Of a stretch of DNA of 64,000 bases, positions 36,987-46,529 are shown piece by piece. The DNA lies in NCBI GenBank assembly GCA_951802195.1, contig OX637623.1, positions 310,001 through 374,000 on the forward strand, in the 5' to 3' direction. The position numbers and the translations under genes were made by a program. The notes under the pieces are model-generated. The model did no database searches, was not told the origin of the DNA, and saw only the letters and a program-made list of their open reading frames with translations. This DNA comes from Tausonia pullulans. Taxonomy: Eukaryota; Basidiomycota; Tremellomycetes; Cystofilobasidiales; Mrakiaceae. The number at the start of each line of letters is the position of its first letter. Position 1 is the stretch's first letter.

Positions 36987-37698
36987 ACGCGCTTTCCACT
37001 CCTTTCGTTCGCTTTCTCTCACTTGATTCATTTCCTCTCGCCTTCCCCTGGCATCTCCCACACCCCTAAAACGCTCGCTCATTCTGTTTATCACGAGTTT
37101 TTGTACCGCTTTCCAATCGGATATTGCCTTGTTTCTTGAACGTCGCCGCCCCGTGATTGCAAGCTTGTCTGCCTCGCCCATGCTTCAGCCTCCAGCCTTC
37201 AAAGCTAAACCCTACTTGTGGATGTCCAGCCGTTGCCAACCCTGTCGTCCATGTCCAGGCCACCATTCGTTTCCCCCATTTCCCGCTCACCTTTCGCTCA
37301 GCATCAGGGTCAGGTACGGATAGCGATCTTGACGTTGAGGATTCTCTCTCAAATAGTCTTGGACGAGGTGGAGGAAGAAGAAAATGAAGAAATGGGACTG
37401 CTGAGCAAGCAAGAGAGGACAAGCAAGTGGAAAGGAACAGGGGAGGCGAGGGGAAGATACGCAAGAAGTAAGGCGGAGAGAAGAGAGATAAAAGAAAGAT
37501 AAAGAGAACAAGTGGAGGCATCGAGGCGAGCGCGTTTGAAGCGAGAAAGGCAGCTAGTTGGCCTGGGAGGACAGGACGTGTCAGTGTCAGCTAGTAGCTA
37601 TACTGATGGCGTTGCGATTTACACTGGCAGAGCACTCACTCGCATCCTCTCCATTCCCGAAGCCAACTTCCAGCCACTGAGCAAAACGACAGAGAGTT
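36987..37698. other. Intergenic, ILV5 3' side to tRNA-Glu
   Basis: ILV5 3' untranslated region (CT-rich) and spacer; purine-rich from 37360 to 37540. No gene seen. Confidence 0.55.
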
Positions 37699-37703
37699 AA
37701 AAA
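37699..37703 (-). terminator. RNA polymerase III terminator of tRNA-Glu
   Basis: Five A on the plus strand give TTTTT on the transcribed side, five bases downstream of the tRNA 3' end. Confidence 0.75.
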
Positions 37704-37708
37704 CGTTC

Positions 37709-37780
37709 TTCCCTTGCCGGGAGTCGAACCCGGGCCTTGACGGTGAGAGCGTCATATCATAGCCGTTAGACAACAAAGGA
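37709..37780 (-). tRNA. tRNA-Glu, anticodon CTC
   Basis: Minus-strand 72-base cloverleaf. The acceptor stem pairs TCCTTTG with CAAGGGA (one G-U pair). D-arm region GTCTAACGGCTATGAT is the fungal tRNA-Glu form. Anticodon arm TGACG-CTCTCAC-CGTCA puts CTC at positions 34-36, reading GAG codons. T arm CCGGG-TTCGACT-CCCGG is perfect, and box B (GGTTCGACTCC) is intact. No intron. A T5 terminator follows. Confidence 0.96.
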
Positions 37781-37793
37781 TATAGATTTCAGT

Positions 37794-37813
37794 GTATCTT
37801 GGTGACAAGATAC
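37794..37813. repeat. Perfect 8-base inverted repeat (hairpin) beside the tRNA
   Basis: gtatcttg, loop gtga, caagatac. It sits 14 bases from the 5' end of tRNA-Glu, at the start of the AT-rich repeat-bearing stretch. May be chance or an insertion footprint. Confidence 0.7.
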
Positions 37814-37881
37814 TGCTTATATACCCATTTATCTTTCCATGTCCCAACTTTTACCTCTTTTTCATCACCCTTACTCACAGG

Positions 37882-37930
37882 GTTACCTCGTTCTCTACGT
37901 ATAACACATGACTTAAATACAAAAAAAAAA
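37882..37930 (+). repeat. Dispersed repeat, copy A, ending in an A run
   Basis: Thirty-nine bases starting gttacctcgttctctacg match copy B at 38558 with four differences; both are followed by an A-rich tail (here ten A). The preceding 80 bases are CT/T-rich in both copies but align only loosely. This AT-richer patch contrasts with its surroundings. Confidence 0.7.
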
Positions 37931-38557
37931 TCCACATCTTCAACGAGCCGTGTCCCGTCGTGCGCGATATCTGGTCTGCTGCTACTGATGTACGTGCCTC
38001 TCCTTCACTCCCATCCCGCCCGTCTTCCCTCCCTTCAGATGCTTGCCTGCCCGACGCCATCGCCACCGAAGGTGACCTTCCTCTTCCACTGCATCTTTGT
38101 AGCCCGGACTGCGGTTTGTCCGGAGGCGGAGGTACAGCAAGAACGCAGCCCTCGACCCTGTCACGGACAATGAGATCCGCAAGATCGCGTCTATAATCCG
38201 GCAGACACATTGGCAGTCGAGCACGAGGTGAATAGCTGGCAGTGACCAGATGACTGGTACTGCTATCGGCGCCGCCATCGATCCTGGGTGAAAAGCTGGT
38301 CAGGGGTGGTGAACTTTGGTTAACCATAGACCATAACCACCGCTCGGCATAGCTGGTCATCTTGATGTGTACTCTTAGACCCCCTTTACACCGCCCACTC
38401 TTACCTCCTATATCTGTCATCTACAATCAACGCTCTTTACCATGGTCATTTTGCCTTTTCTACGTTTATGTCCATAACCCACCTTTTGCTTTCCTTCTAC
38501 CTTTTTTTTCATCTTCGCTCTCCCTCGGTTTAGCTACGGCTTACCATCTCCCAGAGT
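37931..38557. other. Stretch between the two repeat copies
   Basis: No gene supported. Short open frames on both strands lack family resemblance. Base composition is AT-richer than in neighbouring genes. Confidence 0.5.
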
Positions 38558-38606
38558 GTTACCCCGTTCTCTACATATAACTCATGACTTGAATACAAAA
38601 ACAAAA
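38558..38606 (+). repeat. Dispersed repeat, copy B, ending in an A-rich tail
   Basis: Starts gttaccccgttctctaca, 35 of 39 bases as in copy A at 37882, same orientation, followed by aaaacaaaacc. It lies in the 3' flank of the CE16 esterase A gene, 676 bases from copy A. Confidence 0.7.
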
Positions 38607-38775
38607 CCAAAAAAACGCCTTTGGAAGAAAGCAGTATGTTGGCCGAGAAGTGCGCGCAATTCTCTAATGTAGGTTGGCTTCGATAAACTCTTAGATACTT
38701 CAGAATGCCATCCAGAATCGGCAAGGGAAATTCGAACCACTACCAAATTCCATCCCAAATCCATGTATGTGATAA

Positions 38776-40474
38776 TCACCACTCTGCGATGAACTGTTGC
38801 AGCGCCGTCGCGAGAATCTGGCCGGCCCTCTCTCCCGGATGAAGCTGCGGGCGCGGCGCATAACACGTCCCCCAAGTCAGCAGATGCATGTTCCTTCCAG
38901 TGACCTTATCTTGATGTCTAACTCCTTTCCTTACCTGGTCAAAGAAGACGTAGTGGTCTGGATCGGCGCAAGACTTGCACTTGCGTGGCGTTCCATCGTC
39001 GCACGTCTGGCAGTACCCTTTGACGTCCGCGTCGGGACCGAAGCCGTTGGCGCTTGGGTTGATGAGGATGTTGTTGTAGAGGTTGAAAGTGTCGAAGACC
39101 TGTAGGCCCCGGTAGAGGTTCAGCCAAGACCTCAGATGTGGGTGCATTGTGTGAGCTTGCCTTGATCTTTGAGCCCGAGAGGCCCCTTTCCAGGTTAGCA
39201 AGCTTGACAGCTTGAAGACCGTTGTTGGCGAGAACGAGCTGCTCCATCCAGGCCGAAATGATTCTGCCGGGCTGGTGGATGGTATAACCTGTTGTCGGTC
39301 GAATTGGTAAAAGGACGCGTCAGTGATAAAGGGATGGACGGACCTACGCACAGCACATGAACCGCCGACCGCCATTGTTTGAGCAGACAAGGTCGGGGAT
39401 CGAGACTTACCTCCATAGGCAGGGACTGTGTCGTATGAGAACAGCGCGGTAGACTGTAGGGGGATGTTGTTAAGAACGACGAAGTTCCTGACGCCCAGGT
39501 CGTACAACTGAACAACTCTACTGGCGACACAGCCGGCTTCATCGTTCAGACTCTCCCCAGGGAACGGGAGGATATCCGGTGAGAGAGGAGATTGATATTT
39601 TCCGACCAGGAACGTCAAGTCGTTAGTGCCAATATATATAGCAGCAATGGCTCTGTTGACGTCGAAAGGTTTGGCGTGACCGTACGAGCCTTTGAGAACC
39701 TGATCGACAATCTCAATTTGGGTGGCGACGTCCGGGTTTGGGACTCTCTTTTCGTCGTACGTAGTGAGATAGCGAGGGAAAAGTGTGTTGCTGGCGACAA
39801 TGGTGTGCGCAGGAAGTAGGGCACAAGCGTTAGTCAGGGTGGTGCGCATGTATTTCGAAGGGTTAGAATGGAGATTTACTTGCAAACAGCTCCGCTGTGA
39901 GCCAAATTGAGCACATTCATGCCGGTTTGGTTTGCGAAGTAAGTTGGCCACTGAATTCCTCCACTTGCGCTCTTCGATGTGGGTGGACAGCGAGGAAAAG
40001 GGTATTGCGCCTGGAGTTCAGGAGACCAGCCGATTCTCTGCGCGTTGCAGTTATCCGTATATGAATCGCCGAGAGCGATCTGCCATAAGATGGAGGACAT
40101 AGGATGGAGGATATAGGAAGAAATGATCAGCCAGGATTGGAGAAGGAACTGTCATCAGGCGGGGCGATACGCGGAGATGGCCGTTGTGATCCTCATCTCT
40201 CCTCTTTTCCGCTCGCCCCAGAGTGAAAGATACATCTAGCATCCGAAATAGTGATCCAGTGGTCACTTTTGGGACCAGGAATCACGAGAGAGGTGGGAGG
40301 CCGAGTGGGGGCCTAGCGACAAGATGGTAGTTGGGGAGAAGGACCGCCTTGCCTCGAGGTGCTCACAAGAGTGGAGAATTGTGACGAGCTGTTGACCTCC
40401 TCGACGGGGACAGCGCGAACAACCAAGAGACCGGCGGTTGCGAGAGTGCAGAATAGGAGAGCGAAAGGGATCAT
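38776..40474 (-). CDS. Secreted SGNH/GDSL esterase, carbohydrate esterase family 16 type (copy A)
   Basis: Extracellular esterase, by family an acetylesterase that removes acetyl groups from hemicellulose oligosaccharides. Signal peptide MIPFALLFCTLATAGLLVVR is followed by a short propeptide-like piece. SGNH block I is IALGDSYTDNCNAQRIGW with the nucleophile Ser; block II is in FANQTGMNVLNLAHSGAV; block III is IGTNDLTF; block V is given by the LHPGERAG exon with the catalytic His, after YVFFDQ. A Cys-rich insert, CQTCDDGTPRKCKSC, comes just before block V. The protein ends FIAEW. Seven or so exons, about 370 residues. Closely resembles the plus-strand gene at 57528 in order and motifs, so the two are paralogues. 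Confidence 0.87.
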
Positions 40475-40947
40475 TGATGATGAGGAGAGGAAGAGGGGGT
40501 GGGGTGGCCGTTGACGATTATCAACAAACCGCTGCAATACACCGAAGAAGCACCGGCGCCGAGTTCACTTCGGGAGCCTTCGGAGACCTCGGTAGGACTC
40601 CGTCGGTAGCCGTATGATGAATTTTCCACTAGCATCAACTCAAAAGAGGTCATATGTACTGCATAAACATCCTTAGCAGAGCGCTCTTCCCAAGATGGCT
40701 TCGGGGGCCGATAAGTGAAGTGCTATTACACTGAAGCTGCACACGGCGGGCCAAGGACTTTCCGTGTACGGTTCGTTTGAATTCATGACGAAGAATAAAC
40801 CCGGAAGAAACTGCAAAACAGATCTAGGTGAACTGAAATAGATAAGGAATGATGGGACGAACAAACGAACATGCTAAAGGGATATTAGGGAATCGAGAGA
40901 CTGAAGAGAGATCGAGGATGTAATACGACAAGCGAGGGAGAGAAAAT
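40475..40947. other. Intergenic, no gene seen
   Basis: Promoter of CE16 esterase A and 3' flank of the next gene; nothing else recognised. Confidence 0.55.
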
Positions 40948-41927
40948 CTAAGCTGAGCGAACGACCTTGGCAGCGTTCTGGTTGCGCTTGACAACAGCCT
41001 GACGCGACTTGATCCAAGCTATGATAATAGTGATACGAACATTAGTGACGCTCTATGGAGGTGGAAACGCGAAGAAAGATGAAGGACAAACCAGGGCGGG
41101 CAGCGCGACGATTCAGGACGGACACCTGGGGCACAGCGACGAGACACTCGGTTCCCTGCTTAACGAGAGCGCCCGTGCAGGTGAAGCCGCAAGTGTCTCC
41201 ACAGACAGAGCTCTTAGTGTAGGTGGTCAGGTCGGACGGGTATCTGAATTGTCACACAAGCAAAGTAAGACCACAGACTGGTCAGTGACAAGAGCACGGT
41301 ACTGAGCAATGAACCGCGAGATGCTAGACTCACACGCAGGTGGCGGCGACGTTGTTGATGGAAGTAAGACCGAGAGCCTGACCGACAGGGTTGAGGATGT
41401 TTGCAACTGAAGCCATGAGACTTAAATGTCAGCCAGTATCTTGAAACCGCTGGTATGCAAGCTCAATCTCACCAGTGCCGAGGACCGTGTTGACGAGGCT
41501 ACCGAGAGCGCCGAGGAGACCTTTGGAAAGTTGAATGATATAAGTAGGCAATTCAGGCTCAAGGGAGTTAAGAGGCTCTTCACCTCCGTTGTTGCGAATA
41601 GCGTAGTCGATTTGGGCGACCGACGACGGGGTGAGGACTCCAGCGTTCTGTGAAGGGGAGTGCGGAGCGTTAGTGATTATATTCGACAACTGCAAGCCTT
41701 GAGACATTAGAGATACATACAGTGCACAAGCAGAGAGCACCGAGGTTAACGCTCAGGTCGAGATTGATGATAACGAGGTTGACTTTGAGAGGGAGGTTGA
41801 GGTTGACGTTGGCGCAGATGTCTGCCTGGACAAGCTGGCGAGGGACAATAGCGGTCGCCGAGGCCGAGGGGACCATCATGCTGAGGAAAGGCAGGGCCAA
41901 GGTGGAGAGGAATTTGAAGGCGAGCAT
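40948..41927 (-). CDS. Small secreted protein of unknown function
   Basis: Signal peptide MLAFKFLSTLALPFLSMMVP then SASATAIVPRQ. The mature part begins DICANVNLNLPLKVNLVIIN and continues DLSVNLGALCLC, then NAGVLTPSSVAQIDYAIRNN, LGALGSLVNTVLG, NPVGQALGLTSINNVAAT and a Cys-containing block YPSDLTTYTKSSVCGDTCGF, TCTGALVKQGTECLVAVPQ. It ends with a basic tail VVKRNQNAAKVVRSA. Five or six exons with canonical joins, roughly 200 residues. The paired Cys and the repeated NLxL pattern suggest a disulfide-stabilised extracellular protein. I do not recognise the family; similar Cys patterns occur in small secreted proteins of basidiomycetes. Confidence 0.68.
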
Positions 41928-43793
41928 GTCAAACGATAGGAGTGGATTAGGCGAAATGAGTGTGGGCAGAAGAAGGAATGGGGGCAAGAAGATGATGGGG
42001 GAATGGTGGCAGGTCCAGTTCGTCCAGTTTTATACGGCTCCTCACGTAGAGTTCAGTGTGCACTTCCTCAGACCACAACATAATTGGAAAGTCTTCGATT
42101 TCTGTCCGCAGCAGAGACCAACTCTGAGAAGGTTGGAGTGAAAAGGAGGGAGGGGGTGTGGGTAGGCATCCATGCTCGCGGCTCAGCACAACTCCGCTCC
42201 CCGAGTCTGAGTACCCAAACCAACGGACGTGAACGCGGAGCATAAGCCAGAAATGGGCGCAGGCGCTGAAATCTGAATCCCTGGCAAAAGTCAAAGTTTC
42301 TTGCGGAACCGAGATTAGGGGACACTTCACCTGGACTCCTTGGAATCACGCCGTCTGGGCGCTATCCAAGACACACATAGTCTTAGCCGCACGCCAAGCT
42401 GGGGATGAATTTGAAGACTATGTGCAAGAGGAACGTCCGAGGCATTCAAACTTTGTGCGAGTAAGCGTTGGTTGGTGATCGCGGGGCTGGGGATCTCATG
42501 TCCAAACTCAACTTCGGAGGTGATCAACAGACCAAGTCTCGATCGCTTGCGCCAAAACGTCGAACGCCGAGCGATTTAATACGAGGATGTGGAGTAGAGT
42601 GAAAGTCTTCCACCAATCTGCAGCCTCAAAGTTTTTGTCAACAAAGGCATGACCAAAAATAAAATAAAACAGAACCAAGATGCCGCCTGCCGATGGCGTT
42701 TTCGTCATTAGCTTGCCTGTGCATAGCAACCTGACGGGGCTCTCCTTATTGTCTGCCTACGTCTTTCCTGGTCCTCCGAAGCTTTAAGAGGTCTCAAGGT
42801 CACATGCATGCTGAAAATCCACTCGATCGCTTGTGGTGGAGTTGCTCCCACTTCAACACCGGGCGAAAAATCGGCCTGCGACGGGGGATTGTCCAACTAC
42901 TCCGCTCGATCCTCATGTCCCTACCTTTCACTCTCCACATTGTCTCTAGATCGACATATGGTGATGCTTCGACTCCCATCAACCATGAGATCGCGAACCT
43001 GCGGCGAACGAGTCCGAAGTCTGCCGGGGTCTTGTTCCTGATTAGGTTCGTTCCTGTTACTCGGCTCGCAAACCAACTTAGGGTCTACCCCCGGGCGGAC
43101 GCGCCTGACAGCGCCACCCATGCGTGATCGTTTGAGTCACCGTATGTACATGCAAGAGGCAAAGAGGGGATCGTGGGCAAAGGAAGTCTCATATGTACCT
43201 ACGAGGTACGAGCTCAAAGTTCCAAGAGAAGAATAGGATTGGATGACTGCGCGCCGATTGCTGGCCGTCTGATTGCGTGGGCGATTCCGGCCGCCGCCTC
43301 CCTCCCCCCCCTTTTTCCTTTGTTATTCTTGCCTTTTTTTTTGTGGGTCTTTTACCTGAACGAACAACGAAAACAGAGGAGGGATCTCGTGGTGCGGCGA
43401 GTTTTGCAGCTTAGTATTCCCGTAGTTGGGGCGACTGGTATTAGGCGATCGACGGCTGCCACTGGGGCAACTTGGGACATCCCTTAACGACGCGTGCCGA
43501 TAACAACTTCCAAATCAAACAGTCTTGTCATTTGGATAGTGTCATGGTGTGAAACAATCTCAGTGAGCTTCCTGAGACTCAATTTTTGGCTGAGACAGTC
43601 ATCGGGATCCCAAGAAAAAATGGAACAAGAGGAGAAACAGAAGATGAGGGGAAGGCGCCGCATCGATCGAGGCGAACACAAACAAAACGAAAGAGAAGGA
43701 GGCACGTAATACAAGAGATAGACAAGAGAGAGCAAGGTAAAGAGAGAGAAAGTCGAATGAGGAAACTACAGAGCAAGGCGTGGGGCAAAACAA
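41928..43793. other. Intergenic stretch without a supported gene
   Basis: 1.9 kb upstream of the small secreted protein gene and downstream of the ING gene. Contains homopolymer runs near 43308-43340 (C8 and T9-type). No coding frame with resemblance, no tRNA or repeat array recognised. Confidence 0.5.
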
Positions 43794-45776
43794 TCAACGT
43801 CGGCCCCCGGCCTTCTTCTGGACCTTGCGCCTCGACTCCTCGAGCTCGCGGCGGTCTGTGCAGGCGTCGCAATACCATTGGCCGTCCTCCTCCGGCGGCT
43901 GGGCCAGGTCCAGACAGTCGAGGTGGAACTAAAGCGAGCAGTGACGTCAGCTACAAGGAAGACTCCAAGAGATCCGGGACCGCCGCTACTCACCCATTCG
44001 AACGGGCACTCGTCGTCGTCGCATCCAATCATCTCGCCGTGACTGGGTCCACGGCACGTGCAGTACACTTTGGCATCCCCGTCGGCATCGTCGCCAGCGC
44101 CTGCGCCACCGTCTCCCAGCTGGCCACCTCCTTGGCCGTCATCATCATCGTCGTCTTCAGCCTCCTCCTCCTCTTCAGAGTACGCCGCGGCAGCAGCGGC
44201 GGCAGCAGCCGCCGCACCCGCTCCCCTCCGAGAGGATGTTCCGCTCGCCTGAGCACGTCGACTCCTCGACTTGGCTGCTGCCGTGCCGCCTGTGGCAGAC
44301 ATACCGTCATCGTCTTGGCCGTCATTCGCGACGACCGTCTTCTGGGCGCGCCTACGGGCCGTGGTGGTGGTAGCAGTAGTAGCGGCGGTCGGCGTTGAGA
44401 CCATTCCCTCGCCGCCGTTGGCGAGAGCATGTGGCGAGTCGAGATCGTCGACCCTCGCTCCAACAGCGGCTCCTCCGGCAGTAACTGAGTCGACAAGATT
44501 AAGATGGTCGTTCGAGGGCTCGTTGGCGTTGCTGTTGTTGGCGCGAGAGCCGGCTGGTCGGGCATTAGCTAGCCTGGGGGACGCGTGCTGGGTCGAGCCA
44601 GACGCGATCGGAAAGGACGAGCTGGCGGGAAGGGAAGGCGACGCCGACGCGGTACGACCGGAGGCGAGATGCTCTCTGTCGAGTCAGGAGAGACGATGTC
44701 AGTTGTAAAGCACAAAATCGAGGCGGCCCGGACAGAAGGAGGGAGGAGGGAAGGGATGCGTCCTCTCGTCTCTGTGCGGTCGGACCCATCGTCAGGTGAG
44801 AGAACGGCGGAGACCCGTCCTATCGCTAGGATGTCTCTCCTACATATCCACTGGCCCTCCCAGCCCAATGCAATCGGTCCCATCCAGCGAGAAGAGGATA
44901 GAACAGAGAAATGAACGACGGACCCTCGCTTCTTCTCCCCACGTTTCTTGCTCTTGGCCGGGCTCTTTGCTCCCCCGCCTGTCCCGTTGCTGGTCGTATC
45001 ATCCCAGTCCTCGCCTCCCCTACCAATCTGGAAGTTGGATCTCGCCGAAGCAGCGGCGCTGCCTCCACCTCCACCCCGGGCTCCTCCTCCCTCGGCCGGG
45101 GCGCGGCGCTGGGCCTTGCGGGCAGGTGTCGCGAGCGAGGCGTTGGCACCGGTGCGGGTGCGCTTGCCCGAGGTCGTCGGCGGGAGGTAGATAGTCGAAG
45201 ACCCTCCAGGCGGGGACGCCGGCCGGGCGGTGAGGAAGGACGAGTTGCGGAGGAGGTTGGAGAGGTGGGCTTGGTGGGACATGATCTGCTGGCCGCACTC
45301 ACACCACGCGTCCGTCATCGAGTTCGTCAGCGGGCCGACCTAGCCGATCCATCCTCATCATCCAGAGACGAGAGGCAACAGGACTCACCCCCTCACAAAC
45401 ACCGCCAACGACGCGGATTTTGTCCTCCCCACCGAGCTTGAACTGCTGAGCGAACTCGGCGACCTCGCGCAGAACCGAGAGCCGCTCAGCGGGCGTCCTC
45501 GCCGGATCGGTGAGCACGGCCGTCAGCTGGCGGATGGAGTCGACAAGGTGCAACAAGGAGGCTAGCAGAATTCATCAAGATCAGACTGGCCCTTGCACGT
45601 TCATAGATAGAGGGCGAGAGACACCCACAGCTAAGGACAGCGTCGAGCTCCCGGAGGTCGGAGAAGCCGCGCGTGAGCTCGAGCGGCAGGGAATCCAGCG
45701 TGTCAGCGTAGTCGACAACAGTCATGAGGTTGTGAGCGAGCGTCGCCGATGTCTGGTGGGAGGCTTCTTGTGACAT
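43794..45776 (-). CDS. ING-family chromatin protein with C-terminal PHD finger
   Basis: Subunit of a histone acetyltransferase or deacetylase complex; its PHD finger reads H3K4 methylation. N-terminal ING helices: MSQEASHQTSATLAHNLMTV, VDYADTLDSLPLELTRGFSD and LRELDAVLS, then LLHLVDSIRQLTAVLTDPAR, the typical ING coiled-coil. A long disordered Ser/Ala/Gly/Arg middle follows, including a 13-Ala run and an Asp/Glu-rich patch. The PHD finger reads VYCTCRGPSHGEMIGCDDDE, CPFEWFHLDCLDLAQPPEED, GQWYCDACTDRRE: all eight zinc ligands (C4HC3) and the aromatic Trp are present. It ends in a basic stretch, as in yeast YNG1/YNG2. Start set at the ATG 45776; the frame is open further upstream but without ATG. 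Confidence 0.92.
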
Positions 45777-46529
45777 GCTCGTGGGAGAGAAGCGGAGGGA
45801 AGGGGCTCGATGGAGGCCGTTGGGTGCTGACGAGTTGAGCAAGCGCGGGCTGGCGGCCGCAGGGCTTGACGCCGGTTGTCAAGGAAGTGAAAGTCATCGC
45901 TCCCTCAACAGTAAAATCTGTGTTGAATCTGTTGAATCTCAAGACAATGGAGTTTTTGGGAAGAACTGTGATATATAACATGAAGCGCGAAACGGTAGAT
46001 AAAGCTGCGAACGCGCGCATCCCTCTCCCTCGCTGGACTCGGACACTTTCCCATGACTTCGCGCAGTGAGCGCTGTTTGAAAGCAAAGCTCCTCTTCCCT
46101 ATCTTGATTCATGACGCTGGAGAGCAACGGTTTTGATCTGCCTTTGATTAGTCCCCTTTGAGAAGCTGCGCCGCCGGGCTAAGAACTGACCAAGGCGTTG
46201 ACATCTACTCACACAACGTAAATTGCCTGTCACTCGACTTCTTCTCACATCCCACAACCATACGTCCCCCTGCGATGTCTGCTTGACCCTTATGCCAGCG
46301 CCAGTGTCAGTAACGGCAATGGCAGTGTTATGATGGCTCGCGGCGATGCCGTTGCAGGCGTTCATTTGGCGAAGCTGCCTTTGATCCCGCTGTTTTTCAA
46401 TCCTCAAGCGCTCGCAGGCACTTTCGTCGGACTATCTTTGTCATGTTATGGTTGGGCTTCTTTGATCCTACTGAATGGGGAATAGTGTCTTAGAGCTCTC
46501 CTCGGATCGCATTCGTGCAACAGACTATT
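45777..46529. other. Upstream region of the ING gene
   Basis: 0.75 kb between the divergent ING gene and the GH51 relic. No intact gene; the minus-strand frame 46099-46407 shows no resemblance. Confidence 0.45.

Noticed and set aside
42800-43130. Overlapping plus and minus frames of about 100 codons
   Set aside because: Mutually antisense, no hydrophobic or motif pattern, no splice continuation.
43586-44398. 270-residue plus-strand frame
   Set aside because: Lies opposite the ING/PHD exon, which has all zinc ligands; the plus frame is low-complexity shadow.
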